Notes: generated by a model not told the origin, from the sequence alone. A DNA stretch of 64,000 bases from Pseudarthrobacter sulfonivorans (GCF_001484605.1 NZ_CP013747.1:1550001-1614000); one strand, 5' to 3'. Shown: positions 50,877 through 59,467, numbered from the stretch's first letter. Program-made: numbers and translations.

Positions 50877-52412
50877 ATGTCCCCTTCGCTGAACCCGCCT
50901 GCGCTGGCCCGTCTCCTGGGCGAGTGGAACCTCGGCGTCGCGCCCGCGTACCGCGAGCTGGCCGACGTCGTCCGCCTCCTGGTCCTGGACGGCCGGGTGG
51001 CCCTGGACACGGCCATGCCCAGCGAGCGGGCACTGTCTGAGGCCCTGGGCGTCAGCCGCACCACCGTGACAGCCGCCTACGGCCACCTCCGCGAGCAGGG
51101 TTTCCTCAGCAGCGGGCAGGGCAGCAGGGGCCGGACCCGGATTCCGCGCCTGACGGCGTTGGGTACCACGGTGCTCACGGACCCGGGCCTTACAACCGCG
51201 GGGCGGACGCCCGGCACAACGTCTCCCGGACTCGCGGCACCGGAGGGTCTGATCGACCTCGCCTACGCGTCGCTGCCCGCCTGCGGCGAGGTGGTGCATC
51301 GCGCGTTCGCCGCAGCCCTCACCGAACTTCCCGCCCTGCTGCCGGGATTCGGCTACGACGCCATGGGTCTGCTCCCCCTGCGCGAGACGGTGGCGGCGCG
51401 TTATACGGCGGCCGGCGTGCCGACCACCGCCGAACAGATCCTGGTGACATCGGGCGCGCAGCACGCCCTGAACATCATCATCCGCGCCTTGGCGGGCCGG
51501 CAGGACAGGGTGCTGGTGGAACACCCCAGCTACCCAAATGCCCTGGATGCGATCCGCGCGGCCGGGTGCCGGGCCATTCCGGTGGCGTTCACCGCAGCCC
51601 ACGGCGCCGGCACTGACAGGGCCGACGGCGGTCCCGCCCTGGCGTGGGACATGCACGCCCTGCAGGCCGCCATGACACAGCAGCGTCCCAGGATGGCGTA
51701 CGTCGTGCCGGACTTCCACAACCCAACCGGGCAGCTGATGCCCGATGTCCAGCGCCGCCAACTGGTCCGGGCGGCCGCGGTTGCGGGGACGGTCCTGGTG
51801 GTGGACGAGACCCTCCGCGCGCTGAACCTCGACGGCGTCGAAACCAGTCCCGTGGCAGCCTTCAGTCCCGCAGTGGTCACCATCGGCTCGCTCAGCAAAT
51901 CCCACTGGGCCGGACTTCGGACAGGCTGGATCCGCGCCTCCGAAGCCATGATCCAGCGCTTTGCGGCGGCACGGACGTCCCTGGATCTGGGCGGACCGCT
52001 TATGGAACAGTTGGCGGCCGCCCACCTGGTCCGCGCACTCGACGAGCCGCTTCCCGCACGGCTTAGCGCTCTCCGGGACAACCGCACCGCACTTCTGGAG
52101 CTCCTTGCCGGACACCTGCCGGACTGGGAAACGGCACGCCCGGCCGGCGGACTGTCCGTCTGGTGCAGGCTGCCCGCACCGGTCAGCACTGCACTGACGG
52201 TCATCGCTCCGGATTTTGGCATCCGGCTGGCCGCCGGGCCGCGGTTTGGCATCGGCGGCGCGTTCGAACGCTACCTCCGGGTGCCTTTCTCCCTGCCGCC
52301 GGACCAGCTGGAGACCGCCGTCCTGGCCCTGCGCTCAGCCCAGGACCGGCTCGACGCCGCCCCGCAGCTCCGCCGGACCCTGAAGAACGCGCCGGCCCTG
52401 GCTATCGCGTGA
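50877..52412 (+). CDS. MocR-family regulator (GntR helix-turn-helix plus aminotransferase domain)
   Basis: This 511-residue protein has an N-terminal GntR winged helix (ERALSEALGVSRTTVTAAYGHLREQG, about 55-85) fused to a class I aminotransferase-like domain (about 125-490). The PLP-binding Lys is in TIGSLSKSHWAGLRTGW. MocR proteins sense PLP or PLP-amino-acid adducts and control adjacent genes, here most likely the divergent YczE-type gene. Confidence 0.92.
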   Translation: MSPSLNPPALARLLGEWNLGVAPAYRELADVVRLLVLDGRVALDTAMPSERALSEALGVSRTTVTAAYGHLREQGFLSSGQGSRGRTRIPRLTALGTTVLTDPGLTTAGRTPGTTSPGLAAPEGLIDLAYASLPACGEVVHRAFAAALTELPALLPGFGYDAMGLLPLRETVAARYTAAGVPTTAEQILVTSGAQHALNIIIRALAGRQDRVLVEHPSYPNALDAIRAAGCRAIPVAFTAAHGAGTDRADGGPALAWDMHALQAAMTQQRPRMAYVVPDFHNPTGQLMPDVQRRQLVRAAAVAGTVLVVDETLRALNLDGVETSPVAAFSPAVVTIGSLSKSHWAGLRTGWIRASEAMIQRFAAARTSLDLGGPLMEQLAAAHLVRALDEPLPARLSALRDNRTALLELLAGHLPDWETARPAGGLSVWCRLPAPVSTALTVIAPDFGIRLAAGPRFGIGGAFERYLRVPFSLPPDQLETAVLALRSAQDRLDAAPQLRRTLKNAPALAIA

Positions 52413-52431
52413 CGCGCGTGGGCTTTCGGGA

Positions 52432-52935
52432 TCAGGTGCCGCTGGCACCGCGGCCTGCGGGCCGGCCCATCCGCTGCTTGGCCGTATTGGTCCCGGCCCC
52501 GACCGGGACATGAGCCGTCGCCTTGGCCAGCCCAAACTCCGGCATCCCGTTGTAAACAACGTCGATCCCGCCGGCCGGCACCTGGTACGTCTCATGCCAG
52601 ACGCCGACGTCGCCGGTCCCGGAGAGTTCCTTCATGAATCGTCGCCACGGTTCCAGGTGCGGGGACTCCCGGTCCGCGGCGAACTTCCGCAGGTGCTCCG
52701 GGCTCTCCCAGTAGCTGAGCAGGATGGTGGTGCGGCCGAACCACTGCTCACAGCCGAGCATTCCTGCCGCGGGGTCGGCGGCCAGGTGCTGGAGCATCCG
52801 CGGCATTGCGGCAGCCACCTTGCCGACGGTCCCGACCTTCCACCATCGGTTCGCCCGCATGCCGATCAGGAAGACCGTCACCGATTCGCGGCCCGGGTCA
52901 GCGGTGTACCGGCCCGGAAATACCTTCTGCGCCAT
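52432..52935 (-). CDS. DUF4188 family protein
   Basis: This 167-residue soluble protein has the DUF4188 pattern (VTVFLIGMRANRWWKVGTVGKV, then LGCEQWFGRTTILLSYWESPEHL), probably a ferredoxin-like fold related to monooxygenase/antibiotic-biosynthesis domains. ATG 52935 follows GAAGGAG. It is divergent from a TetR gene across a long symmetrical operator, so it is likely the regulator's target. Confidence 0.85.
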   Translation of the reverse strand: MAQKVFPGRYTADPGRESVTVFLIGMRANRWWKVGTVGKVAAAMPRMLQHLAADPAAGMLGCEQWFGRTTILLSYWESPEHLRKFAADRESPHLEPWRRFMKELSGTGDVGVWHETYQVPAGGIDVVYNGMPEFGLAKATAHVPVGAGTNTAKQRMGRPAGRGASGT

Positions 52936-52955
52936 GGGAACTCCTTCGGTTCGCG

Positions 52956-53004
52956 GTTTCATAACCTTGTTTCATAACACGGTTACGAAACAAGGTTATG
53001 AAAC
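52956..53004. promoter_or_regulatory. 49-bp TetR operator with four GTTTCATAAC half-sites
   Basis: Arms 52956-52978 and 52982-53004 are complementary at 22 of 23 positions around ACG. Inside, GTTTCATAAC occurs twice in each arm (once as GTTTCGTAAC), forming an inner and an outer palindrome. It spans almost the whole gap between the DUF4188 and TetR start codons. Confidence 0.8.
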
Positions 53005-53005
53005 A

Positions 53006-53590
53006 ATGGACTCCATGGCAAGACCCGTAGTGCATAACGATTCCCTCAGGCAAGACCTGCTGGCCGTCACCGCTGACCTGGTGGACCGCGACGGCCCCGC
53101 ACGCGTGAATCTGCGGGATGTGGCAGCGGCCGCCGGCACGTCCACCACGGCCGTCTACTCGCTGTTCGGCGGAAAATCCCAGCTCCTGACGGCCGTCGTG
53201 GACGATGGGTTTCGGTCGTTCCGCGACTCACAGGTGGCTGCGGCCCCGGGCGGGCTTCGGGGACTCGGCGCGGCCTACCGGACCTGGGCGCTGGAGCATC
53301 GGGCGCTCTACCGGCTGATGTTCGGTGGCGCGCTGGCAGCCTACGTCGATTGCCAGCCAAGCCCCGATGCTGCCACCGATGCCATGGAGCCCCTAATGGA
53401 AGCAGTGGCCTCCGCCCAGTCTGCCGGCACCGTGCTGCAGGCACCCGTGGAAATGGTCGCCGTCGCAATCTGGGGCCAGGTCCACGGCCTCGTGAGCCTG
53501 GAACTGGCCCAGGTGGGGCCGCCGGACGCAGACTGGGCTGCCGCATACAACGCAGCCCTCGACGCCGTCGCCCGCGGCTGGGCCGCCTGA
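53006..53590 (+). CDS. TetR-family regulator (WHG domain type)
   Basis: This 194-residue regulator has a helix-turn-helix with VNLRDVAAAAGTSTTAVYSLFGGKSQLLTAV (about residues 30-60) and a C-terminal domain with AAYRTWALEHRALYRLMFGG, typical of TetR proteins with a WHG-type C-terminus. The start lies directly after the last half-site of a 49-base operator, so it is autoregulated and likely represses the divergent DUF4188 gene. MARP at 53015 is an alternative start. Confidence 0.9.
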   Translation: MDSMARPVVHNDSLRQDLLAVTADLVDRDGPARVNLRDVAAAAGTSTTAVYSLFGGKSQLLTAVVDDGFRSFRDSQVAAAPGGLRGLGAAYRTWALEHRALYRLMFGGALAAYVDCQPSPDAATDAMEPLMEAVASAQSAGTVLQAPVEMVAVAIWGQVHGLVSLELAQVGPPDADWAAAYNAALDAVARGWAA

Positions 53591-53653
53591 CGCGACCTGA
53601 CGCCGCTGCATGCTCGCGCCCGTGCGGACTTTCCCGACGCGCCGATCCGCCCG

Positions 53654-53713
53654 CGACGCGCAAATTATCTGACGCAGGTGGATTTCCCGGTGCGCCAGAT
53701 AATGTGCGAGTCG
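53654..53713. repeat. intergenic inverted repeat with AATTATCTG core
   Basis: CGACGCGCAAATTATCTGACGCA (23 bases, arms 53654-53676) pairs imperfectly with 53691-53713 around GGTGGATTTCCCGG. It lies between convergent TetR and SRPBCC genes and may serve as a two-way terminator. Confidence 0.65.
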
Positions 53714-53740
53714 ATATTCGGGTGCCGGGCTCAGGAGCCC

Positions 53741-54433
53741 TTACGCGTAGACCTTTTCGAGGAAGCCGCCCCAGGCCTCGGCGGTCGTTGAAGAGTCACC
53801 GCTGCCGCTGAAGTCGTGCACAGTCATACCCACCGGCGCGCCGAATGCGTTGCGGCCGAAGAACCGGTACATCGCATCCGAGGTCCGCAGGCCCACGAAG
53901 TGCTCGTTGGAGAAGTCCACTTCCCCGGACAGCCGCCCCACGCCGTCGAGCTCCAGCTCAACAGCGGAACCCTGCGCCGCAGAATCCACGCCCATAGCTT
54001 TCTTCAGGCGGTCGAAACCGTCCGGGGTCTGCGACGCCGCCGGAGACTGGATGTCCGTAAACAGCACCGGCTTGCCGTCAAAGTGCTGCAGGTACTGGCC
54101 CAGCGTGTGCAGGTAGAACGCCGTGTGCTTGCTGGCGCCGTCGTACTGTTCGTCCCAGTTGTCGGCGAAAATCCCGCTGTGGACATAGTGCAGCCGGGCG
54201 CGGCCGCCGTCGAGCGGTTCCAGGATGTGCTCCAGCTGGTTGAACCAGCCATCCGGGCCGTCCATCCGGGAGACGAGATGCGTGGGATGCTCGCGCACGG
54301 TCTTGACGTCCGGCCACTGGTCCGTGGGGAACATCCACGCCGGCGTTCCACTTGTCACGGCTTCCCAGACACGCTCGGGCGTGCCGGGCAGTTCGGTGTC
54401 GTACACGATCTCAAATTCGCGGTTGTCAGTCAT
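53741..54433 (-). CDS. SRPBCC/AHSA1-family protein
   Basis: This 230-residue protein has an N-terminal SRPBCC (Aha1-like) hydrophobic-ligand domain (EIVYDTELPGTPERVWEAVT) and a longer C-terminal part. ATG 54433 is preceded by GAAGGAG and overlaps the stop of the ArsR gene by eight bases, so the pair is an operon. ArsR/AHSA1 pairs are common in actinobacteria; the ligand is unknown. Confidence 0.87.
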   Translation of the reverse strand: MTDNREFEIVYDTELPGTPERVWEAVTSGTPAWMFPTDQWPDVKTVREHPTHLVSRMDGPDGWFNQLEHILEPLDGGRARLHYVHSGIFADNWDEQYDGASKHTAFYLHTLGQYLQHFDGKPVLFTDIQSPAASQTPDGFDRLKKAMGVDSAAQGSAVELELDGVGRLSGEVDFSNEHFVGLRTSDAMYRFFGRNAFGAPVGMTVHDFSGSGDSSTTAEAWGGFLEKVYA

Positions 54434-55118
54434 TGTCCTGCTCCTTCGCTGAAAGGGGTTTGATGGGGGTTTTGAGAACGGGGTGAAGAGCGACGACGAG
54501 CCGGTGCTTCCGTCCGCCCCCCGCCGAAGTGCCACTTGGGGGCGAGCCGCCTGCCGGGGTGTCTGCCGGAGGCGTGATGCCCGGGCCGGCGACCGCGCCG
54601 CCGTCGTGATATTTGTCCACCAGGCGGGTCACGGCGACGCCGAGTTCCTCGGCAAACGCGGCCCGGTCCGCGGCCGTCCGGAAGGTGATCTCGCCGTCGA
54701 TCGCGAACGTTGCCAGTTTCTGCCTGGCCGCGGCCGCACCGGCAATCAGCTTGCCCACTTCCTGGACCATCCGGCCCGCGAGCGCCAGCAGCCAGAAGGC
54801 CGAGAACCGGTCGGTGAACCGGTGCGGATCCGGTGCCACCGATGCGAGGGCCACGGGCGAAATCAGATACGAAGCCGCCGTCGCCTGGAGGACGCGCTCG
54901 GTGACGTTCCCCTTGCGCCGCTCCTCCACCAGCTCCACCAGCCCGTGCCGCTCGAGGGCTTTGAGGTGGTAGTTGACCTTCTGCCGCGGCAGGCCCACCT
55001 TGGCGGCAAGCTGCGTGGCCGACCCCGGCTCCGCGAGCTCCCGGAGGATGCGCGTCCGGATCGGGTCCAACGACGCTTCCGCCGCGGCCGGATCCTCGAT
55101 CACTTCGATGTCCAACAT
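54426..55118 (-). CDS. ArsR-type helix-turn-helix regulator
   Basis: This 230-residue protein has an N-terminal winged helix (DPIRTRILRELAEPGSATQLAAKVGLPRQKVNYHLKAL; about 18-60) of the ArsR class, without the metal-binding Cys. A C-terminal helical domain of about 120 residues and a Gly/Pro-rich linker follow. ATG 55118 (MLDIEV) follows GGAAGC. It probably controls itself and the SRPBCC gene through the palindrome at 55137-55152. Confidence 0.87.
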   Translation of the reverse strand: MLDIEVIEDPAAAEASLDPIRTRILRELAEPGSATQLAAKVGLPRQKVNYHLKALERHGLVELVEERRKGNVTERVLQATAASYLISPVALASVAPDPHRFTDRFSAFWLLALAGRMVQEVGKLIAGAAAARQKLATFAIDGEITFRTAADRAAFAEELGVAVTRLVDKYHDGGAVAGPGITPPADTPAGGSPPSGTSAGGGRKHRLVVALHPVLKTPIKPLSAKEQDND

Positions 55119-55136
55119 GCTTCCATCATGCCAACC

Positions 55137-55152
55137 GACAACTTTTATTGTC
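55137..55152. promoter_or_regulatory. inverted repeat GACAA-N6-TTGTC upstream of the ArsR gene
   Basis: A 5-base arm palindrome with a 6-base T-rich centre lies 19 bases before the ArsR start codon, suited to an autoregulatory operator. Confidence 0.45.
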
Positions 55153-55261
55153 AAGAACTTTTTTTCCGTCGGTGCCGAGAATGCCGGATCTGTGCTCCGA
55201 TTCGATGGTTCCCTGCCCGATCGATGATTCGAACCATCGTCTGCGCGGGGAACCGTCTAAC

Positions 55262-55322
55262 CGGGTGCGGGCTGGGGGGCGGGCGCGGGCGGGGGCGGGT
55301 GGGGACGGGCTCGGGGCGGGGC
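55262..55322 (+). other. G-tract cluster (G-quadruplex-prone leader)
   Basis: At least eight runs of three or more G occur within 61 bases on the plus strand, ending about 30 bases before the pseudouridine synthase start. On the coding strand this would form in the mRNA leader or in promoter DNA. Confidence 0.5.
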
Positions 55323-55354
55323 CAAGGGAGCCGGCAAAGTAGAATGGACCGGTG

Positions 55355-56362
55355 ATGCAATCCCCCCTCCCCGTGCGCGACGGCGTCAACGCCACCCGCC
55401 TGCGCCTCCCGGACGAGGGGCCGTGGACCACCGCGATGGACTACATGATGCACCGCTGGGGCCACATCGATCCGCAGGGCATCGAAGACAGGTTCGACGC
55501 CGGCGAGATCGTGGGCGAAGGCGGCATCCCCCTGGACCGGGCCACGAGGCTCGATGACCACACCTTCATCTGGTACTACCGCTCATTGCCGCCCGAGACC
55601 CGTATCCCGGTGGAAATCAGCATCCTGCACCAGGACGACCACCTCCTCGTGGTGGACAAGCCGCACTTCCTGCCCACTACCCCCGGCGGCACCTACATCC
55701 AGGAATCGGCCCTGGTCCGGCTCCGGAACCAGCTCAGCCTGCCGGACCTGATCCCCATGCACCGCCTGGACCGGATGACCGCCGGTGTGCTGCTGCTGTC
55801 CACCAACCCGGAAACCCGCGGAAATTACCAGGTGCTCTTCGAGAAGCGGCAGGTGCAGAAGGAATACGAGTGCGTCTCCGCTGCGGAGCCCGCCGCCGGA
55901 CACCCCGCCGTCGACTTCCCCGTGGTGGTCCGGAACCGGATGACCAAGTCGCGCAGCTACCTGCTGGCCGAAGTGATCGAGGGCGAGCCGAACGCGGAGA
56001 CCCGGATCGAACGGCTGGAAACGTTCGACGGCGGCACTTCAGCAGGTGCCGCCGGCACCCGCGCGCCTGGCACCCCCGCCGCTGGCACCGCAGCCGAAAC
56101 CCACCCAGCCCGCCTGGCGCGGTACCGGCTGGAGCCGCACTCCGGAAAAACGCACCAGCTCCGGGTCCACATGGCCTCGCTGGGCCTGGGCATCGTGAAT
56201 GACGCGTTTTACCCCGACCTCCTGGACAAGGCCCCGGACGACTACTCCAAACCGCTCCAGCTCCTGGCCCGCGGCATCCGTTTTGTGGACCCCATCAGCA
56301 AGAAGCCCGTGGAATACCGCAGCGGGCTCCACCTCAGCGAGGCTGCTCAAACTTTGCGCTGA
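55355..56362 (+). CDS. RluA-family RNA pseudouridine synthase
   Basis: This 335-residue enzyme carries the catalytic Asp in MHRLDRMTAGVLLLS (near residue 132) and the RluA C-terminal motif HSGKTHQLRVHMASLG. It has no S4 domain; residues 1-80 are an N-terminal extension found in the large actinobacterial subgroup. Ala/Gly/Thr-rich insert AGAAGTRAPGTPAAGTAA lies near residue 230. It modifies rRNA or tRNA uridines; the exact site is unknown. Its end overlaps the convergent macro-domain gene by 16 bases. Confidence 0.92.
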   Translation: MQSPLPVRDGVNATRLRLPDEGPWTTAMDYMMHRWGHIDPQGIEDRFDAGEIVGEGGIPLDRATRLDDHTFIWYYRSLPPETRIPVEISILHQDDHLLVVDKPHFLPTTPGGTYIQESALVRLRNQLSLPDLIPMHRLDRMTAGVLLLSTNPETRGNYQVLFEKRQVQKEYECVSAAEPAAGHPAVDFPVVVRNRMTKSRSYLLAEVIEGEPNAETRIERLETFDGGTSAGAAGTRAPGTPAAGTAAETHPARLARYRLEPHSGKTHQLRVHMASLGLGIVNDAFYPDLLDKAPDDYSKPLQLLARGIRFVDPISKKPVEYRSGLHLSEAAQTLR

Positions 56363-56880
56363 TCGAACACCGTCTTGAAGGCCTGCTCCATCTCGGGGCT
56401 GAACAGCACAAACTCCGCCAACTCGAGCGCGCTGGCCGGATGTGAGGCACCAAACCCTGTGACGGCGTCGTACGCGGCCTCCGCCACCTGGCTCCCGTGC
56501 CAGCCGTAGACTCCCCCGCCCACCGCCGGGAACGCGATGGAAGCCGCGCCCAGCGAGTCCGCCAGCCGCAGGCTTTCGTTGAAGCAGGAGACCAGCAGCG
56601 CCGGGTTGGTCTGCCCCACGTGCCGGTTGGGCCCAACGGTATGGATGACCCAGCGTGCCGGCAGCCGGAATCCAGGAGTGGCGACGGCGGCTCCGGGCGC
56701 CAGCCCGTGCGGCAGGTCCGTTTCGCGCAGTTCGCGGCAGGCGGCCAGCAGTTCCGGCCCGGCGGCCCTGTGGATGGCCCCGTCAACGCCCCCGCCGCCC
56801 AGAAGCGAGGAGTTGGCCGCGTTCACGATCGCGTCAACCGTGCGGGTGGTGATGTCGCCTTGGAGGATGGTGATCCGCAT
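56347..56880 (-). CDS. macro-domain protein (O-acetyl-ADP-ribose deacetylase type)
   Basis: This 177-residue protein has the ADP-ribose-binding pattern GDITTRTVDAIVNAANSSLLGGGGVDGAIH and the catalytic loop FPAVGGGVYGW of MacroD/YmdB enzymes, which remove ADP-ribose or hydrolyse O-acetyl-ADP-ribose. The full domain is present with no extension. Confidence 0.94.
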   Translation of the reverse strand: MRITILQGDITTRTVDAIVNAANSSLLGGGGVDGAIHRAAGPELLAACRELRETDLPHGLAPGAAVATPGFRLPARWVIHTVGPNRHVGQTNPALLVSCFNESLRLADSLGAASIAFPAVGGGVYGWHGSQVAEAAYDAVTGFGASHPASALELAEFVLFSPEMEQAFKTVFDQRKV

Positions 56881-56910
56881 GCCGCCAGTTTCCCACTTAC
56901 GGGGTGCGGC

Positions 56911-59379
56911 TCATAGGCCCCGCATCACCGCAGCCGAGGCACGCAACCAGGCCTCGCGGGTGGCCGGCATCAGCGCCTGGTAGTTGAGCGGCCCGCCGGA
57001 GACGAGGGACTTATCATAGGGAACGTCGAGGACTTCCCTTGTCAGCGTCTCGAAGTGGGTCCGGGTCCGGTCATGAAGCTGCAGATCGGTGTGCAGTGAC
57101 GGCGCGGCCAGCAGGGTTACGGCGTTGCTGACTTTGTCCTGGTAGCCGCGTTCACGCAGCCCGTCCACGAGCCAGACCGCACTGGCCACCGTGTCTTCGC
57201 GGACCGTGGAAACGATGACCAGCTCGTCCGCCGCCGTCACAGCGGCTTCCCAGTTCGAGGACCGCATATTGTTGCCGGTGTCCACCATGATGATCCGGTA
57301 GAAGCGGCGCAGCGCCGTGTGCAGCCGGTCGAATTCGCGGCTGCCGATGGTGGCGGCACCGGCCGCGTCCTCGTCCGAGGCCAGCACGTCAAACTGCGCC
57401 GACCCCTGGTAGCGCACATAGCGGTCCAGGTCCCCGATCCGGCCAAGGACAGGGTCTTCGAAACGGTCCACTTCCTGCATCAGGTCTACGGCAGTGCCGG
57501 CGTGCCCGGCCAGCGGCGCCCGCCACCCCATGGTTCCGCGTGTTTCATTGTTGTCCCAGGCGAGTGTGTACCCGCCGCGCTGGATGCCCAGCGTCGCGGC
57601 CAGGAGCAGCGTCGCCGTGGTCTTGTGCGCGCCGCCCTTGGGGTTAACCACGACGACGGTCCGGGGACCGTCCAGACGCCGCTGAACCTCTTCGACGGCG
57701 TCCAGGTGGGCGAGTTCCCGCCTGCCGGGACCGAGGCTCAGGGCATTGCGGCTGAGCCGCCGGACAGCGCCCTGCCAGCCCAATTCGGCGAGCGGGGCGG
57801 GCTGGGTGGGCCTGTCGGCGAGGAAGTCCTGGAGGGTGGGAACGTCGTCGGGAATGGCTCCAGCCGGGAGGGCCGCGCGGGCTTGAAAATGCGACGGAGC
57901 ACGCAATGGCGCGGCTGGGACCTCGTCGGGCATGGCCGCGGGAGGGATTGCGATAGCCATGGCGGGCCTTCCTTTCTGTAGTGGCTTCCCCATCTGTAAC
58001 GGCTGCCCCATCTGTAGTGGCCGCCCCGCCTGTGGCCTCGCTGCCCGGAGGTGCCGTGGCACCACGGCCTCCGGCACCGCCGTCATTCGCCACAGGCGCC
58101 TGCCGAGGCGGCCAAGCAGGTCGAGGAGGACCGACAGCAACCGGTACAGCAGAATGGCCAGGCCGATCACCGGCAGGGACAGCATCAGGATGGACAGGAT
58201 GGAGAGCGCAGCGGCCGCCGGGTCGCCGGCGGCGATGGCCTCGCTGGCGAGCCCCGCGTGCTGCCGGATGGCGTTAGCGGTCTGCTCGATGATCATGGGG
58301 AGGTTCAGCAACATCCAGCCAAGCGCCAGGCACAGGAGCGGCACCACCGTGACCACCCAGATGGTGACGATGCGGCGCGCGAACGTCCGGAGCTCGGCAA
58401 CCCGCGGATCCACCGCGCGCCCGGGAATGAGGCTGAGCAGAACCGGGCGGATGCGGTTGAACAAGTCGGGGACACCGGCGATGTCGGCCAGGACGAAGTA
58501 GCCGTCGAAGCGCAGCGTCGGCACCAGCTGCTGGATCATCTCGAAATGCATCAATGCCGCCGCCAGCAGGAAAAAGCCCTGCCCTGTCAGCAGGTAGGCG
58601 CCGCCCAGGCCGATCAGGCACAGGCAGTTGAAGTACAGCCCGCCAAGGTCCGTACGGATCCTGCCCGTCCGGCCCAATCGGTAGGAGTCGGTGACGTTTG
58701 TGAAAAATGCCGGGAAGACAAGATAAACGCCGACGCCGATCACTCCCGGCCTGGCGCCGCCGTACCGGCACGCAGTGGCATGCCCCAGTTCGTGGATCAC
58801 GGCTCCCGCCGTCAGCATCGCGAAGATGCCAAGGAGCAGCGCCGGCGTGAGAAGGACCTGCTCCAGGGAAGCCAGGAAGTCGCCCCTGGCCAGCACCAGG
58901 ATGTCGACGGCGGCCAGCCCGACCAGGACGGCGGCCACCACCGGACTCCAATACAGCGGGGCCAGGATCAGGGCCAACGTGTTGACGGCCTTTTCCGGCA
59001 GCAGCGTTCCCCGCAGCCGCAGGGCCAGTAACGGGTTCGCCCTTGGCGGGGTCACTGCATCAGCGGCGTCCGTATCGGCGTCGTGAACGAGGCCCATCGG
59101 CGCCAGCCTGGTGTCGATGAGGTGAAGGAGTCCGCCCACACTGAGTTCGCGGCCGTAGGCGTCGCTGACATCGCGCGCCAGCTCATCAGCGGATTTCTCC
59201 GGCGAGACGGTGGCCATGACCAGCTGGAGAAGCTCCGACAGCTGGACAATCTGCCCGTCTCCGCGCTGCAGCAGGTAGCTGCTGTCCTTGAGACCAGACC
59301 CCTCAACCGGTCCCAGGAAAACAAGCCCCGGTGACGGCGACCAATGCCGGACAAAGTCAGCTTCGGGTGCTGTGGTCAC
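56911..59379 (-). CDS. fusion protein: PqqD-like domain, M50 site-2-type metalloprotease, MinD/ParA-type ATPase
   Basis: This 822-residue protein has three parts. Residues ~30-100 look like PqqD/RiPP-recognition elements (YLLQRGDGQIVQLSELLQLV, SADELARDVSDAYG, LVxLGL-like end). Residues ~120-430 form a multi-pass membrane metalloprotease with HELGHATAC near 196-204, FPAFFTNVTDSYRLGR and RFDGYFVLADIAGVP, as in YydH-type peptide metalloproteases. A linker with PLQMGQPLQMGKPLQKG, encoded by 18-base repeats, leads to a deviant Walker A ATPase (NPKGGAHKTTATLLL, near 565) resembling MinD/ParA and ESX-associated ATPases. GTG 59379 follows AGGTGGGG. It lies directly downstream of two small peptide genes and probably processes or exports them (inference). 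Confidence 0.82.
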   Translation of the reverse strand: MTTAPEADFVRHWSPSPGLVFLGPVEGSGLKDSSYLLQRGDGQIVQLSELLQLVMATVSPEKSADELARDVSDAYGRELSVGGLLHLIDTRLAPMGLVHDADTDAADAVTPPRANPLLALRLRGTLLPEKAVNTLALILAPLYWSPVVAAVLVGLAAVDILVLARGDFLASLEQVLLTPALLLGIFAMLTAGAVIHELGHATACRYGGARPGVIGVGVYLVFPAFFTNVTDSYRLGRTGRIRTDLGGLYFNCLCLIGLGGAYLLTGQGFFLLAAALMHFEMIQQLVPTLRFDGYFVLADIAGVPDLFNRIRPVLLSLIPGRAVDPRVAELRTFARRIVTIWVVTVVPLLCLALGWMLLNLPMIIEQTANAIRQHAGLASEAIAAGDPAAAALSILSILMLSLPVIGLAILLYRLLSVLLDLLGRLGRRLWRMTAVPEAVVPRHLRAARPQAGRPLQMGQPLQMGKPLQKGRPAMAIAIPPAAMPDEVPAAPLRAPSHFQARAALPAGAIPDDVPTLQDFLADRPTQPAPLAELGWQGAVRRLSRNALSLGPGRRELAHLDAVEEVQRRLDGPRTVVVVNPKGGAHKTTATLLLAATLGIQRGGYTLAWDNNETRGTMGWRAPLAGHAGTAVDLMQEVDRFEDPVLGRIGDLDRYVRYQGSAQFDVLASDEDAAGAATIGSREFDRLHTALRRFYRIIMVDTGNNMRSSNWEAAVTAADELVIVSTVREDTVASAVWLVDGLRERGYQDKVSNAVTLLAAPSLHTDLQLHDRTRTHFETLTREVLDVPYDKSLVSGGPLNYQALMPATREAWLRASAAVMRGL
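57968..58030 (-). repeat. 18-bp tandem repeats in the protease-ATPase linker
   Basis: Three near-identical 18-base units (CCCCATCTGTAACGGCTG type on the plus strand) encode repeated GxPLQMG hexapeptides. Confidence 0.7.
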
Positions 59380-59412
59380 GGTCCCCACCTAGGTTGAGCC
59401 ACTAAGAACGGC

Positions 59413-59440
59413 GGGCATGCTCCGACGCTGAAGCATGCCC
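59413..59440 (-). promoter_or_regulatory. intercistronic hairpin between peptide gene 2 and the protease gene
   Basis: GGGCATGCT (59413-59421) and AGCATGCCC (59432-59440) form perfect 9-base arms around a 10-base loop, 27 bases past the peptide stop codon and 33 before the protease start. Without a T-run it is better suited to partial attenuation or mRNA processing that would favour peptide over enzyme expression. Confidence 0.5.
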
Positions 59441-59467
59441 TCCGGGTTTCCTGTTGATCCTGCGGAC

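Noticed and set aside
49161..52115. 984-codon open frame on the minus strand opposite nei and the MocR gene
   Set aside because: No domain resemblance; it overlaps three confident genes and arises from the codon bias of the opposite strand.
55262..55322. G-rich tract considered as a replication or transfer origin
   Set aside because: No iterons, DnaA boxes or relaxase genes are nearby; the tract is better described as a G-quadruplex-prone leader.
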